Position numbers and translations under genes: made by a program. 13,254 nt of DNA from an uncultured Haloferula sp. (lineage in GTDB: Bacteria > Verrucomicrobiota > Verrucomicrobiae > Verrucomicrobiales > Akkermansiaceae). Of this stretch, positions 6,363 through 13,254 are shown piece after piece; position 1 is the first letter of the stretch, and each line of letters begins with the position of its first letter. Below the pieces are notes generated by a model that had not been told where the DNA came from, searched no databases, and saw only the letters and a program-made list of their open reading frames with translations. The DNA lies in NCBI GenBank assembly GCA_946885645.1, contig CAMPGU010000098.1:1-13254 (forward strand). Direction: 5' to 3'.

Positions 6363-6992
6363 ATGATTGATCCCGCCCAAGTCAAAGCCGAAAATATAGC
6401 TCTGCTGCGCTCGTGGAATATTCCGGTTTTGGAAAGTCTTCCCACGATTGAAAACGAGGCCGACCTCTCTCCACGAACCGCTGCGGACGTCGCACGCCGG
6501 ATCATGGTTCTTTCCCAGGTGATCGGGATCGGACTCGGGGGGAACCCAAGTGCATTGCGTGAAGGACTGACCAAATTCGGCCTGTGGCCCTATGCATCGG
6601 CGGGTGAAAAGGACCTGCTGAACCGCGATGAGCATACCGATCAAGAAAGAATCGATGCGACTTGGCTGGCGGAGGGCATCCAAAGCCTCGGCTGGTGCCT
6701 AGGCTTGGCAGGACTGCCTCACCTCGATTATTGCGAGGCTGATCTGTCGCGGAAGTTTCCCGGGCCAAGCGAGGATCCTTCTGATTTCATAGCGTCGGCG
6801 AAGCTGCGGCCTTTCGACGAGATCTACCGCGAGGCAGATCTTCACTACCGGCTGCATTGGGCCGCTCGCAGCAGCAGGCTAGGCAACGTGGAATCTCCTG
6901 TTGGGGAGGGACTGATCCGCGAGCGCCGGAAGGCTTTGGATTGGGTCGTTGGAGTAGAGGAGGATTGGGACGAGGTTCCGGCTGATACCTGA
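6363..6992 (+). CDS. DUF4272 domain-containing protein
   Basis: A 209-residue cytoplasmic protein that fits the DUF4272 family over its whole length. The pattern seen is: an L-R-S-W-N-I-P-V opening (15-22), L-P near 26, V-A-R-R (43-46), an L-L-N-R-D-E then W-L-A-E-G-I-Q-S-L-G-W-C-L-G core (85-114), R-P-F-D-E-I-Y-R-E-A-D-L-H-Y-R-L-H-W-A (149-167), an E-R-R-K-A-L-D-W (187-194) helix and a W-D-E-V-P-A-D-T end (202-209). In DUF4272 the R-P-x-x-E-I, D-L-x-Y-R-x-H-W, E-R-x-x-A-L-x-W and W-D-x-x-x-x-D-T elements are the conserved ones. The reaction is unknown; no signal peptide or membrane segment is visible. It sits alone on the plus strand, 97 bases before the truncated desaturase, and may share a transcript with it. 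There is no Shine-Dalgarno in front of the ATG. Confidence 0.88.
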   Translation: MIDPAQVKAENIALLRSWNIPVLESLPTIENEADLSPRTAADVARRIMVLSQVIGIGLGGNPSALREGLTKFGLWPYASAGEKDLLNRDEHTDQERIDATWLAEGIQSLGWCLGLAGLPHLDYCEADLSRKFPGPSEDPSDFIASAKLRPFDEIYREADLHYRLHWAARSSRLGNVESPVGEGLIRERRKALDWVVGVEEDWDEVPADT

Positions 6993-7089
6993 TGGATTGC
7001 AGGCGGCCCGGAAGGTTGTCACCGGATTTGCATATTCCCGGAGCTGCGTTTCGAAGCGGGACGAGTCAGGACCGTTCAACTCGGAGATC

Positions 7090-7563
7090 ATGACCGGCCT
7101 CTCCATCCTCGATCCTATCCTCCACTTCCTGAAGTCGGTTGGGAATACCTCGCTGTTCCTGGCGACGCGGTATGGCGCGCTGGCGGGGGGCGCGTGGTTG
7201 CTGGCGTACGTGATCTTCTACCGGCGCTGGAAGTGTCGGAAGGTGGTGCCGAAGTGGTCCCCGGTCTCGGAGATCCGGCGGGAGATGCTCTTTTCGGCCT
7301 TCTCCGTGGTGGTCTTCGCGGGGGTGGGGGCGCTCGCGGTGATCGCTGCGCGGCAGGGGTGGACGCAGATGTACACGCGCATGGACAGGTATCCGGCGGC
7401 GTGGTTCTGGGCCAGCATTGCCTGCGCGATCCTGATCCATGACACGTGGTTCTACGGCCTCTATTTCAACGTCCGGGACCGCCTGATGAAGACCAACCAC
7501 CCCGACTACGAGCGGCGGTTCCGGGAGGTGACGGGGAGGGAGAGGGAAAGACAGAATCACTGA
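7090..7563 (+). CDS. Sterol desaturase/fatty-acid hydroxylase-like protein, truncated before the histidine boxes
   Basis: A 157-residue membrane protein. It has hydrophobic segments at about 26-44, 66-88 and 101-120, and the intervening R-R-W-K-C-R-K-V-V-P and E-I-R-R-E motifs match the N-terminal half of the sterol desaturase/fatty-acid hydroxylase superfamily. In that family the third segment leads into H-D-x-x-F-Y-W-x-H-R and later H-x-x-H-H boxes that bind a di-iron centre. Here H117-D-T-W-F-Y122 is present, but the sequence then departs from the family (a polar, arginine-rich tail) and stops at 7561-7563. All later histidine boxes are missing, so it cannot be a working di-iron enzyme by itself. 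It is probably a decaying gene; alternatively it is a reduced membrane protein with another job. The ATG at 7090 is chosen because a TTG start 93 bases earlier adds no conserved sequence. Confidence 0.65.
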   Translation: MTGLSILDPILHFLKSVGNTSLFLATRYGALAGGAWLLAYVIFYRRWKCRKVVPKWSPVSEIRREMLFSAFSVVVFAGVGALAVIAARQGWTQMYTRMDRYPAAWFWASIACAILIHDTWFYGLYFNVRDRLMKTNHPDYERRFREVTGRERERQNH

Positions 7564-7573
7564 TCGCCGATCT

Positions 7574-7603
7574 TCCGATCACTAATCGGAGCTCTACATT
7601 TTT
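7574..7603 (+). terminator. Weak terminator candidate after the truncated desaturase
   Basis: TCCGAT (7574-7579) pairs with ATCGGA (7585-7590) around a 5-base loop, 11 bases after the stop codon. A TTTTT run follows at 7599-7603, but 8 bases from the stem, which is further than in a good intrinsic terminator. The T-run directly adjoins the repeat that starts at 7604. Confidence 0.35.
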
Positions 7604-7703
7604 GTAGGCGCGTTCGTGAGAACGCGATGTGCGCGGCCCGCTTCACCTCAAAGGGAAGGAGCAAGCCGAGGGGCCGTTCTCGCGGTGTCACCACCGCGCC
7701 TAC
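7604..7703. repeat. REPIN-like palindromic element (100 bp)
   Basis: The element has matching 9-bp terminal inverted repeats, GTAGGCGCG (7604-7612) and CGCGCCTAC (7695-7703). Each end also forms a hairpin of the same geometry, a 7-bp stem with a 4-base loop: CGCGTTC/GAACGCG at 7609-7626 and CGCGGTG/CACCGCG at 7681-7698. An additional inverted pair GAGAACG (7618-7624) / CGTTCTC (7675-7681) lies inside. Two inverted REP-like units around a short spacer is the architecture of REPINs, non-autonomous repeats moved by a RAYT transposase in other bacteria. No RAYT gene is in the window. Alternative: a chance-rich intergenic structure or a bidirectional terminator, as it lies between two genes that converge (7563 plus, 7731 minus). 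Repetition elsewhere in the genome cannot be tested here. Confidence 0.6.
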
Positions 7704-7730
7704 GACTCTTGTGGCGTCCCTTGAGCGCTG

Positions 7731-9137
7731 TCAGATCTCAAAACTCTCCCCGAGCACCGCCACGTCGATGGCACCGTCATGCTCGCTCGCCAAGGCAGCT
7801 CGCAACGAATTCGCGCGTTCCGGCTCCCCGTGGACGAGCCAGACGTTCTTCTTCGGGCCGGTGATCTTGTGGAACCAATCGAGGAGTTCCGAGTGGTCGG
7901 CGTGGCCGGAAAAGGAATCGACGGCTTCGATATTGGCTCGGACCGTGACCGGCTTGCCGAAGATATTCACCTGCTCCCGGCCGTCGCGGATGGCGCGGCC
8001 GAGGGTATTGTCGGCGCAGTAGCCGACGAAAAGAACGGTGTTCTTCGAATCGCCGAGACCGTTTTTCAGGTGATGGCGGATGCGTCCGGCCTCGCACATG
8101 CCGGAGGCGGAGATGATGATGCAGGGACCCTGCACCTCGTTGATTTTCTTCGAGTCCTCGACGGCGCGCACGAGATGCAGGCCGGGGAAGATAAAGGGAT
8201 CGTTCTTCCCCTCGAAGAGGAAATCATATACCGTTTCGTTGAAGCACTCCGGGTGGATGCGGAAAATCTCCGTGGCATTCACGGCCAGCGGGCTGTCCAC
8301 ATAGACCGGCACGGGCCGGAGCTTTCCGGTGTGGAAGAGCTGGTGGAGGAGGTAGAGGAGGACCTGGGTGCGCTCCACGGCGAAGGCCGGGATCATGACC
8401 TTGCCGCCGCGGGAAAGGGCCTCGCTCAGGATCTCGCCGAACTCGTCCGTGGCTCCGGCGGGCAGGCTGTGCTCGCGGCCGCCGTAGGTGCTCTCCATCA
8501 GCAGGAAATCGACATCCCGCACCACGGCCGGATCGCGCAGGATCTCGTTCCCGCCGCGGCCGATGTCGCCGGAAAAGAGGAAGCGCTTCTTCTTCCCGCC
8601 GTCTTCCCGGTCGATGACCTCCAGCAGCACCTGCGCGGCACCGAGGATATGTCCCGCGTCGTAAAAGGTCAGCGTGACGCCATCGGCGATGGGCATGGGC
8701 CGCTCGTAGCCGAGGGTGACGAACTGGCGGAGGCAGCGCTCGGCGTCCTCCTTCATGTAGAGCGCGGCCACGGGCGGCAGGCCGTCCTTCTCGCGCTCGC
8801 GGTTCAGGTATTCGGTATCCTGCTCCTGGATGTGGGCGCTGTCCGCGAGCATGATCTGGCAAAGATCCCGCGTGGCAAAGGTGGCGAAGATATTTCTGGC
8901 GAAGCCCTGTTTGCAGAGATTCGGCAAGTTGCCGCTGTGGTCGATGTGGGCGTGGGAAAGGACCACCAGATCGATCTCCTTGGGATCGAAATGGGGAAAG
9001 CAGCAATTGACCTCGTAGCTCTCGTGGCGGCGGCCCTGGAAGAGGCCGCAGTCGAGAAGGATGCGCTTGCCGTTGATCTCGAGCAGGTGCTGTGAGCCGG
9101 TGGTGGTGCCCGCGGCACCGCAGAACTTGATCTTCAT
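7731..9137 (-). CDS. Beta-CASP metallo-beta-lactamase ribonuclease (YSH1/CPSF-like)
   Basis: A 468-residue protein of the MBL-fold RNA-processing group (beta-CASP, bacterial YSH1/CPSF-like). The metal motif H62-A-H-I-D-H67 is complete, with further ligands in D-A-G-H163-I-L-G-A and S-G-D191-I-G-R. The beta-CASP insert shows motif A in M-E-S-T-Y-G (E215), motif B in S-A-S-G-M-C-E-A-G-R-I-R-H-H (344-356) and motif C in S-G-H412-A-D-H-S, with a late H436 in V-H-G-E-P. Such proteins hydrolyse RNA with two zinc ions; whether this one is an endo- or 5'-exonuclease cannot be read from the sequence. It has no KH domain or membrane segment, so it is probably cytoplasmic. A G-rich, purine-rich stretch a few bases before the ATG could be its ribosome binding site. 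It follows the SGNH gene by 101 bases, but a terminator stands between them. Confidence 0.93.
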   Translation of the reverse strand: MKIKFCGAAGTTTGSQHLLEINGKRILLDCGLFQGRRHESYEVNCCFPHFDPKEIDLVVLSHAHIDHSGNLPNLCKQGFARNIFATFATRDLCQIMLADSAHIQEQDTEYLNREREKDGLPPVAALYMKEDAERCLRQFVTLGYERPMPIADGVTLTFYDAGHILGAAQVLLEVIDREDGGKKKRFLFSGDIGRGGNEILRDPAVVRDVDFLLMESTYGGREHSLPAGATDEFGEILSEALSRGGKVMIPAFAVERTQVLLYLLHQLFHTGKLRPVPVYVDSPLAVNATEIFRIHPECFNETVYDFLFEGKNDPFIFPGLHLVRAVEDSKKINEVQGPCIIISASGMCEAGRIRHHLKNGLGDSKNTVLFVGYCADNTLGRAIRDGREQVNIFGKPVTVRANIEAVDSFSGHADHSELLDWFHKITGPKKNVWLVHGEPERANSLRAALASEHDGAIDVAVLGESFEI

Positions 9138-9160
9138 GTATTACCCCACCCTCTAACACG

Positions 9161-9220
9161 AAAAGCCCGGCGTCCAACTTTGAATCCACCCGCATGCGGG
9201 GGAGCCAAAGGGCGCCGGGC
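9161..9220 (-). terminator. Structured terminator between the SGNH gene and the beta-CASP gene
   Basis: GCCCGGCG (9165-9172) is complementary to CGCCGGGC (9213-9220). Read on the minus strand, this stem is followed at once by TTTT (9164-9161), the layout of an intrinsic terminator after the SGNH stop at 9239. The 40-base interior is itself structured: CTTTG (9178-9182) pairs with CAAAG (9206-9210), and CCCGCATGCGGG (9189-9200) is a perfect 12-base palindrome. The result is a three-tier, interrupted stem. It could alternatively be part of the leader of the beta-CASP gene at 9137. Confidence 0.6.
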
Positions 9221-9238
9221 CTCCCGATGGTATGAACT

Positions 9239-12200
9239 TTATGGTGCTGTCAGGTCCTGCAACAGCAGGCGGTAGAAGCGCTTGCTGTCCTCTTCAGGCG
9301 CGGGGGCTTCGAAGCGGAGCGTCTCCATCGGGCCCTCGCGGCCGACCACCGAGCGCGTGGCGGTGATGTCGGTTTGCCATTCGGCCAGATCGGTCGTGGT
9401 CTGGATCGCGTAGCCGGCGTCGCGGGCTCTCAGGTCGCGGGTGACTTCCAAATGGCTGGCGGTGGCATTCCGGGTGAAGCGCTCAACTTGGAAGGGGCTG
9501 GCATCGGCAAGGGTCGGATCGAACCCGCGGGCGTATTCTTCGAAATTGCTCACGCCATCGCCATCCGGATCGCCAGCGGCATCGATGAGGGCGGCGTATT
9601 CCTCGGAGAGTTCGATCGCCCGGAAGCGGATGAAGTTGATCACCGGGAAATCGATGCCGCTCCCCGGACCGGCCGAGATCGTCAGGGTTACCACGCCCGC
9701 GGCGCTCGGAGTCACCGGCGGGACCTCGGTGAGGGTGGTGCTGTTTGCAGCATCGGTCACCACGACCACGGGGGGTCCGCCTCCGGCGAAAGTGTAGGTG
9801 CCGGTGTAGTCGTAGCCGGCGACCAGCGAGCCGCGCCGGGCAAAGAACGAGAAGTCGTAGGCCTTCTCCGGATCCAGACCTGCGAAGGTGATGGAGCCGG
9901 TCAACGGAACGTCATCCCGCAGGCAAAACTGGCTGTTCTGGGCCGCCGGGGCGAAGTCGGCCAGCGGAGCGATGTTGTCGCTGCGGAACTGGTCGAAGGA
10001 ATCCGTGATCGCGACGGTGTAGTCCGATGGGGTATTGTAGCTGTCTTTCAGGGCATAGGGTGCCGGATCGGCGGTGCTCGCCACAGTATTCCAGACCAGA
10101 CCGCCGTATGCGGGAGCCGCGTTGGTATTGAAATCCACCAGATAAACCGAAGGGACGCTGCGTTGCAGGCGGATGAAGTTGATCACCGGGAAATTGGTCC
10201 CCGCACCCGGACCCTCCGAGATTGTCAGGGTCACCACGCCGGCGGCGCTCGGAGTCACGGGCGGGACCTGCGTCATGGTTGCGCTGTTGGCCGCATCCAT
10301 CACCACGACGACCGGCGAGCCGGCACCGGTGAAGGTGTAGGTGCCGGTGTAGTCGAAGCCTCCCACCAGGGAGCCGCGCCTGGCAAAGAAGGAGAAGTCA
10401 TAGCTCGCCTCCGGATCCAAGCCGGAGAAGGTGATGGCACCGGTCAGCGGCGCGTCGTCGCGCAAGCAAAACTGGCTGTTCTGAGCCGCGGCTGCGTAGC
10501 CGGCGAGCGGAGCGATGTTGTCGCTCCGGAATTGGTCGAAGGAATCCGGGATCGAAACGCTGATGCCGGAGGGATTGTTACTGGTGTCGCTCAGGGGATA
10601 GGGGATCGGACTGCTGGTGCTCGTCACCGTATTCCATTTCACGTCGCCGTAATTCGGGTTCGCATTCGTGTTGAAATCGATGAGATAGACCGGATTTTCC
10701 TCCTGCTGCAGGGGGTAGTGCCCGGCGATCCAATCCGCGTAGGAGCTGGAGTCCTGACCGGCCGGGACAATCGATGCCACATTGCTCGGATCGCCTTGGA
10801 AATCGCCCTCGGGGATCGATACCCGGTAATCGTAGCTGGTCCCGGGGAGGAGGCCGCTGTCTTCGAAGAAGGGGCTGCTTCCGGGGCTGGTGCCCACGAT
10901 CATCCATGGCTCCGCGATGCCGCTTCGCCGGCGTTCGATGGTGAAGGTGGCGGTGCCGTTCGCGTGATCTGTCCAGGAGAGATTCGCCGTAGCAGAGGCG
11001 AAGGAGCTGGCGGTGAGATCGCTCGGGGCGGTGGCCGCCACTTCGGTGCTGAAGTTCGCGGTCTGGAGAATCAGCTCGGAGAAGCTCTGGGCGCGGTTTT
11101 CAAATGCGGCACCTTGGGCGGGGTTTTCATCCACCAGCGGCGAGCAAATTTCCAGACTCGCCTGTTGCAGTGCACCCGCGCTCTGGGCCAGTGCTTCTTC
11201 CCCGGTCCAGGCGGCACGGTAGATGCACACGTCCTGATAATCCGCCTGCTGCGGCGCCAGGGCGCGGCCAACGGCATCCGCCGCTCCGCCGACCACGAAC
11301 AGATCGGGAAGATACTGATCGTCGGCGCTGCCCTCGAGCTGGCCGTCGATGAAGAGCAGGGTCTTGCTGGTGCCGTGGCGATGCGATAGGGCGATATCGT
11401 GCCACTTCCCGTCATTCACGGTAGCGGCGGCACTCAGCTCTGCTCCACCCGGGCCGATATAAACAAAGGCGTTTTCGCGGATTTCGAGAGTCGCGCGATC
11501 CGCTCCCGAACCTATTGCCGCCACGGTGCCGAGCCCGGTGCTGCGCACGCGGAAGGATAGCGTCGAGGAAAGGACCGGCTGCCCCGGCGTGAAAACCAGC
11601 GGTGCGGCGACAGCGGCATCCCGGTCCAAGCGGAGATAGCCACCCGTGCCTTGCCACTGCGGGAGGGGCTTGCCCGCCGAAATCGCATCGAAGAGGGACG
11701 GAACGATGGCGGAGAACATTTCCCCGTGACCGATGGAATTCGGATGGCCGTCGTCCGCAAACTGCGAAGGCGCCCAATGACCCGACCCGTCATCGATCGC
11801 ACCGAGGAAATTGATGCTCGGAACGTCCCACGTGTTAAGCAGGAGATTCATCCGCTTCACCTGAGCATATTCGGAGGCCGTATAGGCATTCTGCGGATAG
11901 CAGAGGCTAACAATGGGATAGAAGCCTTCCGTCCGGCAGCGGGTGATGATCTGGGTGAGACCGTTCTTGAAGCTGTCGAATACCGCCTGTGGATCCGGTG
12001 CGCCCATCAGGCCCTCGTTCGCCAGCGAAAGGCTGACGATGACCATGTCGGCTCCGGCCCGGGGAGTGGCGACATCGTTCTGGAAGCGGTTGAGGACACG
12101 GGTGGTATTGTCTCCGCCGATGGAGGCGTTCTCCACGTGCCAGATGAAACGGGAGTTAGGGACGACCGGTGCTTGGTTTTCCAAGAGGTTTTCCATCCTG

Positions 12201-13012
12201 TATGCCCAGGCGTCGCTCTGAACCGCTGCTCCCGCGCCCGCCGCAACGGAAGATCCGAGCACCACTACTTCCCGAGGAGGGGTTCCGTAGGTGAGAGGCG
12301 CGACATCGGCGAAAGTTTCACCCAAACGGACCTCGTCCACCGAGCCCGTCACCCCGTTCGACTGGATGCGGATGCGGTCATAGGTCAACGCCGTCGTGCG
12401 GGTGACCGTGAGATCCGCGGTGGCAGGCTCAACGCCTGTCGTGGGATTCGCGTACATTCGGATCGTCGCCGAGTCCTCCGCGAAATCGATCCGGTACACG
12501 ACCAGCGACGTCCTACGGCTACTGACGGAGGAATTCAGCGACGTTCCGACCTTGGGCTCGATCCCGAAGAGATTGAGAACGCCGTCGCGCTTGCCGGTGA
12601 AGAGGACCTCCTCTGTTCCTTCAAAGAGAGAGACCCCGGCGTAACCGCCGGCAGAGGTCGCCTCCATGAGGTAGCTCAGGTAAACGGTGGTACCGGGGGC
12701 ATCGGGGGAGTTCGTGAGGATCCCGAAGTTGCCGTCGTTGTTGGTCCCGGAGAACCCCAGCTTGTTTCCCTCCGCCAACAGATCCCCGTAGGTCAATCCG
12801 CCTGCGGAAACGCTGAGCCCGCCATTGGAAGCGGTGTAAGGACCGCTAAAGCCCAAAGGGCCCGTGGCTCCAGCTAGAGGACCTGCGGGATGGTCGAAGC
12901 CTTCCCGCGCGATCAGCGAGGCGTGGGCGGGGCTCGACCCTATCAGAATCGCGACGGCAAAGCCGGCTGCGCGGGCAGGGAAACGGCTTCCGGGGGGAGT
13001 ATGGGGGTGCAT
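9239..13012 (-). CDS. Large secreted SGNH hydrolase with LamG-like, Fn3 and tandem repeat domains
   Basis: A 1257-residue secreted protein. Residues 1-31 form a Sec signal ending in S-S-P-A-H-A. A beta-rich N-terminal domain (about 33-236) is of a type common in verrucomicrobial secreted proteins. An SGNH/GDSL hydrolase domain (about 247-445) carries V-V-L-G-S-S-V (nucleophile probably S255), S-I-G-G (G299), S-L-A-N-E (N332) and D420-D-G-H423-P-N, the four conserved blocks, so esterase or acyl-sugar deacetylase activity is plausible. A LamG-like domain (about 480-612) contains D-G-K-W-H-D-I-A and L-F-I-D-G. An Fn3-like domain (about 662-750) follows, then two 181-residue repeats (775-1136). 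The C-terminal part has D1148-x-D-G-D-G-V-S-N, a calcium-loop or EF-hand-like motif. It may act on polysaccharides outside the cell; the substrate is inferred, not shown. I chose the ATG at 13012 as the best place for the signal; 13033 is also possible. Confidence 0.85.
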   Translation of the reverse strand: MHPHTPPGSRFPARAAGFAVAILIGSSPAHASLIAREGFDHPAGPLAGATGPLGFSGPYTASNGGLSVSAGGLTYGDLLAEGNKLGFSGTNNDGNFGILTNSPDAPGTTVYLSYLMEATSAGGYAGVSLFEGTEEVLFTGKRDGVLNLFGIEPKVGTSLNSSVSSRRTSLVVYRIDFAEDSATIRMYANPTTGVEPATADLTVTRTTALTYDRIRIQSNGVTGSVDEVRLGETFADVAPLTYGTPPREVVVLGSSVAAGAGAAVQSDAWAYRMENLLENQAPVVPNSRFIWHVENASIGGDNTTRVLNRFQNDVATPRAGADMVIVSLSLANEGLMGAPDPQAVFDSFKNGLTQIITRCRTEGFYPIVSLCYPQNAYTASEYAQVKRMNLLLNTWDVPSINFLGAIDDGSGHWAPSQFADDGHPNSIGHGEMFSAIVPSLFDAISAGKPLPQWQGTGGYLRLDRDAAVAAPLVFTPGQPVLSSTLSFRVRSTGLGTVAAIGSGADRATLEIRENAFVYIGPGGAELSAAATVNDGKWHDIALSHRHGTSKTLLFIDGQLEGSADDQYLPDLFVVGGAADAVGRALAPQQADYQDVCIYRAAWTGEEALAQSAGALQQASLEICSPLVDENPAQGAAFENRAQSFSELILQTANFSTEVAATAPSDLTASSFASATANLSWTDHANGTATFTIERRRSGIAEPWMIVGTSPGSSPFFEDSGLLPGTSYDYRVSIPEGDFQGDPSNVASIVPAGQDSSSYADWIAGHYPLQQEENPVYLIDFNTNANPNYGDVKWNTVTSTSSPIPYPLSDTSNNPSGISVSIPDSFDQFRSDNIAPLAGYAAAAQNSQFCLRDDAPLTGAITFSGLDPEASYDFSFFARRGSLVGGFDYTGTYTFTGAGSPVVVVMDAANSATMTQVPPVTPSAAGVVTLTISEGPGAGTNFPVINFIRLQRSVPSVYLVDFNTNAAPAYGGLVWNTVASTADPAPYALKDSYNTPSDYTVAITDSFDQFRSDNIAPLADFAPAAQNSQFCLRDDVPLTGSITFAGLDPEKAYDFSFFARRGSLVAGYDYTGTYTFAGGGPPVVVVTDAANSTTLTEVPPVTPSAAGVVTLTISAGPGSGIDFPVINFIRFRAIELSEEYAALIDAAGDPDGDGVSNFEEYARGFDPTLADASPFQVERFTRNATASHLEVTRDLRARDAGYAIQTTTDLAEWQTDITATRSVVGREGPMETLRFEAPAPEEDSKRFYRLLLQDLTAP
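9605..10147 (-). repeat. Tandem domain repeat, second (C-terminal) copy, 181 residues
   Basis: The 543-base unit matches the adjoining one in the same frame without gaps. In protein it runs from V-Y-L-V-D-F-N-T-N to just before the calcium-like motif. By hand count about 134 of 181 residues are identical to the first copy, with unbroken identity in F-D-Q-F-R-S-D-N-I-A-P-L-A and in P-P-V-T-P-S-A-A-G-V-V-T-L-T-I-S. The G-L-D-P-x-x-x-Y-D-F-S-F-F-A-R-R-G core suggests a beta-sandwich, galactose-binding-like fold. Confidence 0.85.
10148..10690 (-). repeat. Tandem domain repeat, first (N-terminal) copy, 181 residues
   Basis: This unit starts at V775 (V-Y-L-I-D-F-N-T-N) and joins the second copy directly at position 10148/10147. 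Both copies are exactly 543 bases, so a single unequal duplication is the simple explanation. The most divergent stretch is residues 11-50 of the unit (19 of 40 positions differ), while the remainder is mostly conserved; this could reflect different binding specificities of the two copies. Confidence 0.85.
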
Positions 13013-13254
13013 GCAGCTTGGGTTGCGGGGCATTGCGGAACTGCTGCAAATCGCCCCGGGTGCCACAACAGCTAACCCGGCGAACGACGGGGAAATTTGC
13101 GTCATCAACCGCGTTTGACCGCCCACGGGTTCGTCCCGCGGGCAGAAAACCCGGCGCGTCCGACTGATGTCATACAAATTCCGGGGGGATTGGGATTCTC
13201 CCCGGGGCGGTTATTGTGCCGCCGCGGCCGGTTCAGTTGAGCTTTGTCAGAGGC
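13013..13254. other. Upstream region of the SGNH gene, no gene seen
   Basis: This 242-base stretch should contain the SGNH gene promoter. I found no convincing -35/-10 pair on the minus strand. The only structure of note is GGCGG (13206-13210) facing CCGCC (13219-13223) around 8 bases. The frame of the SGNH gene is open back to 13177, but that extension has no signal-peptide logic, so I treat it as leader. Confidence 0.35.

Noticed and set aside
6997..7089. TTG-initiated extension of the truncated desaturase
   Set aside because: The extra 31 residues show no similarity to the family N-terminus, and the start is non-canonical.
7779..9095. Plus-strand 438-codon open frame antisense to the beta-CASP gene
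   Set aside because: The opposite strand has complete catalytic motifs; this frame only reflects codon bias.
9374..11389. Plus-strand 671-codon open frame antisense to the SGNH gene
   Set aside because: It is rich in Gly, Arg and Val without domain or signal features and mirrors the repeats of the opposite strand; it is a shadow caused by high GC content.
11651..12877. Plus-strand 408-codon open frame antisense to the SGNH domain
   Set aside because: No recognisable motifs, Arg-rich shadow of the coding strand.
13013..13177. Longer N-terminus for the SGNH protein
   Set aside because: It would place 55 residues before an obvious signal peptide, so export would be disturbed; the later ATG fits better.
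1..13254. CRISPR array, tRNA, rRNA, prophage or defence cassette
   Set aside because: No regularly spaced short repeats, tRNA-like cloverleaf, rRNA-like stretch, integrase, transposase or nuclease-helicase pair was seen. The beta-CASP nuclease is a normal housekeeping type and has no defence partner nearby.

Overview
The window reads as ordinary chromosomal DNA from a high-GC Gram-negative bacterium, most likely a member of Verrucomicrobiota (Luteolibacter/Verrucomicrobiaceae-like). This is inferred from four things. The very large secreted protein ends in the D-x-DGDGVSN-x-EEYA/G-x-DP motif and an 'FYR' tail that are common in secreted verrucomicrobial proteins. Its N-terminal 'EGFDHPAG...GLTYGDL' region is of a type common in that phylum and in planctomycetes. 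Start codons mostly lack clear Shine-Dalgarno sequences. A redoxin/TlpA double-thioredoxin protein and an STN-like small exported protein add weaker support. No rRNA, tRNA, CRISPR array, transposase or phage gene is visible.

Layout from low to high coordinates. Positions 1-2834 carry four minus-strand genes: the N-terminal part of a lipoprotein with a PQQ/BamB-like start (1-234), a zinc-ribbon three-helix membrane protein with a long coiled-coil tail (292-1551), a small exported STN-like protein (1723-2352) and a small single-helix protein with a possible BamE-like domain (2463-2834). Positions 2889-4705 hold the widespread cluster yceD/DUF177 - rpmF - plsX, transcribed on the minus strand and linking ribosomal protein L32 to phospholipid synthesis; its gaps contain several perfect hairpins. 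At 4875-6035 (minus) lies an exported protein with two thioredoxin domains. A 327-bp divergent gap follows. A plus-strand pair comes next: a DUF4272 protein (6363-6992) and a membrane protein that looks like a sterol desaturase cut off before its catalytic histidine boxes (7090-7563). A 100-bp REPIN-like palindromic repeat sits directly after that truncated gene. A beta-CASP metallo-beta-lactamase ribonuclease (7731-9137, minus) and a 1257-residue secreted SGNH hydrolase with LamG-like, Fn3 and two tandem 181-residue domains (9239-13012, minus) complete the window. They are separated by a structured terminator.

Functionally the window mixes core housekeeping (L32, PlsX, an RNA-processing enzyme) with envelope or secreted proteins of unknown target. 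I did not find a defence, mobile or biosynthetic system. The observations most worth a second look are the REPIN-like element beside the truncated desaturase, the array of hairpins around rpmF (one holds the rpmF stop codon in its tetraloop), the tandem duplication in the SGNH protein, and the uncharacterised zinc-ribbon/coiled-coil membrane protein whose predicted mRNA begins with a long stem.
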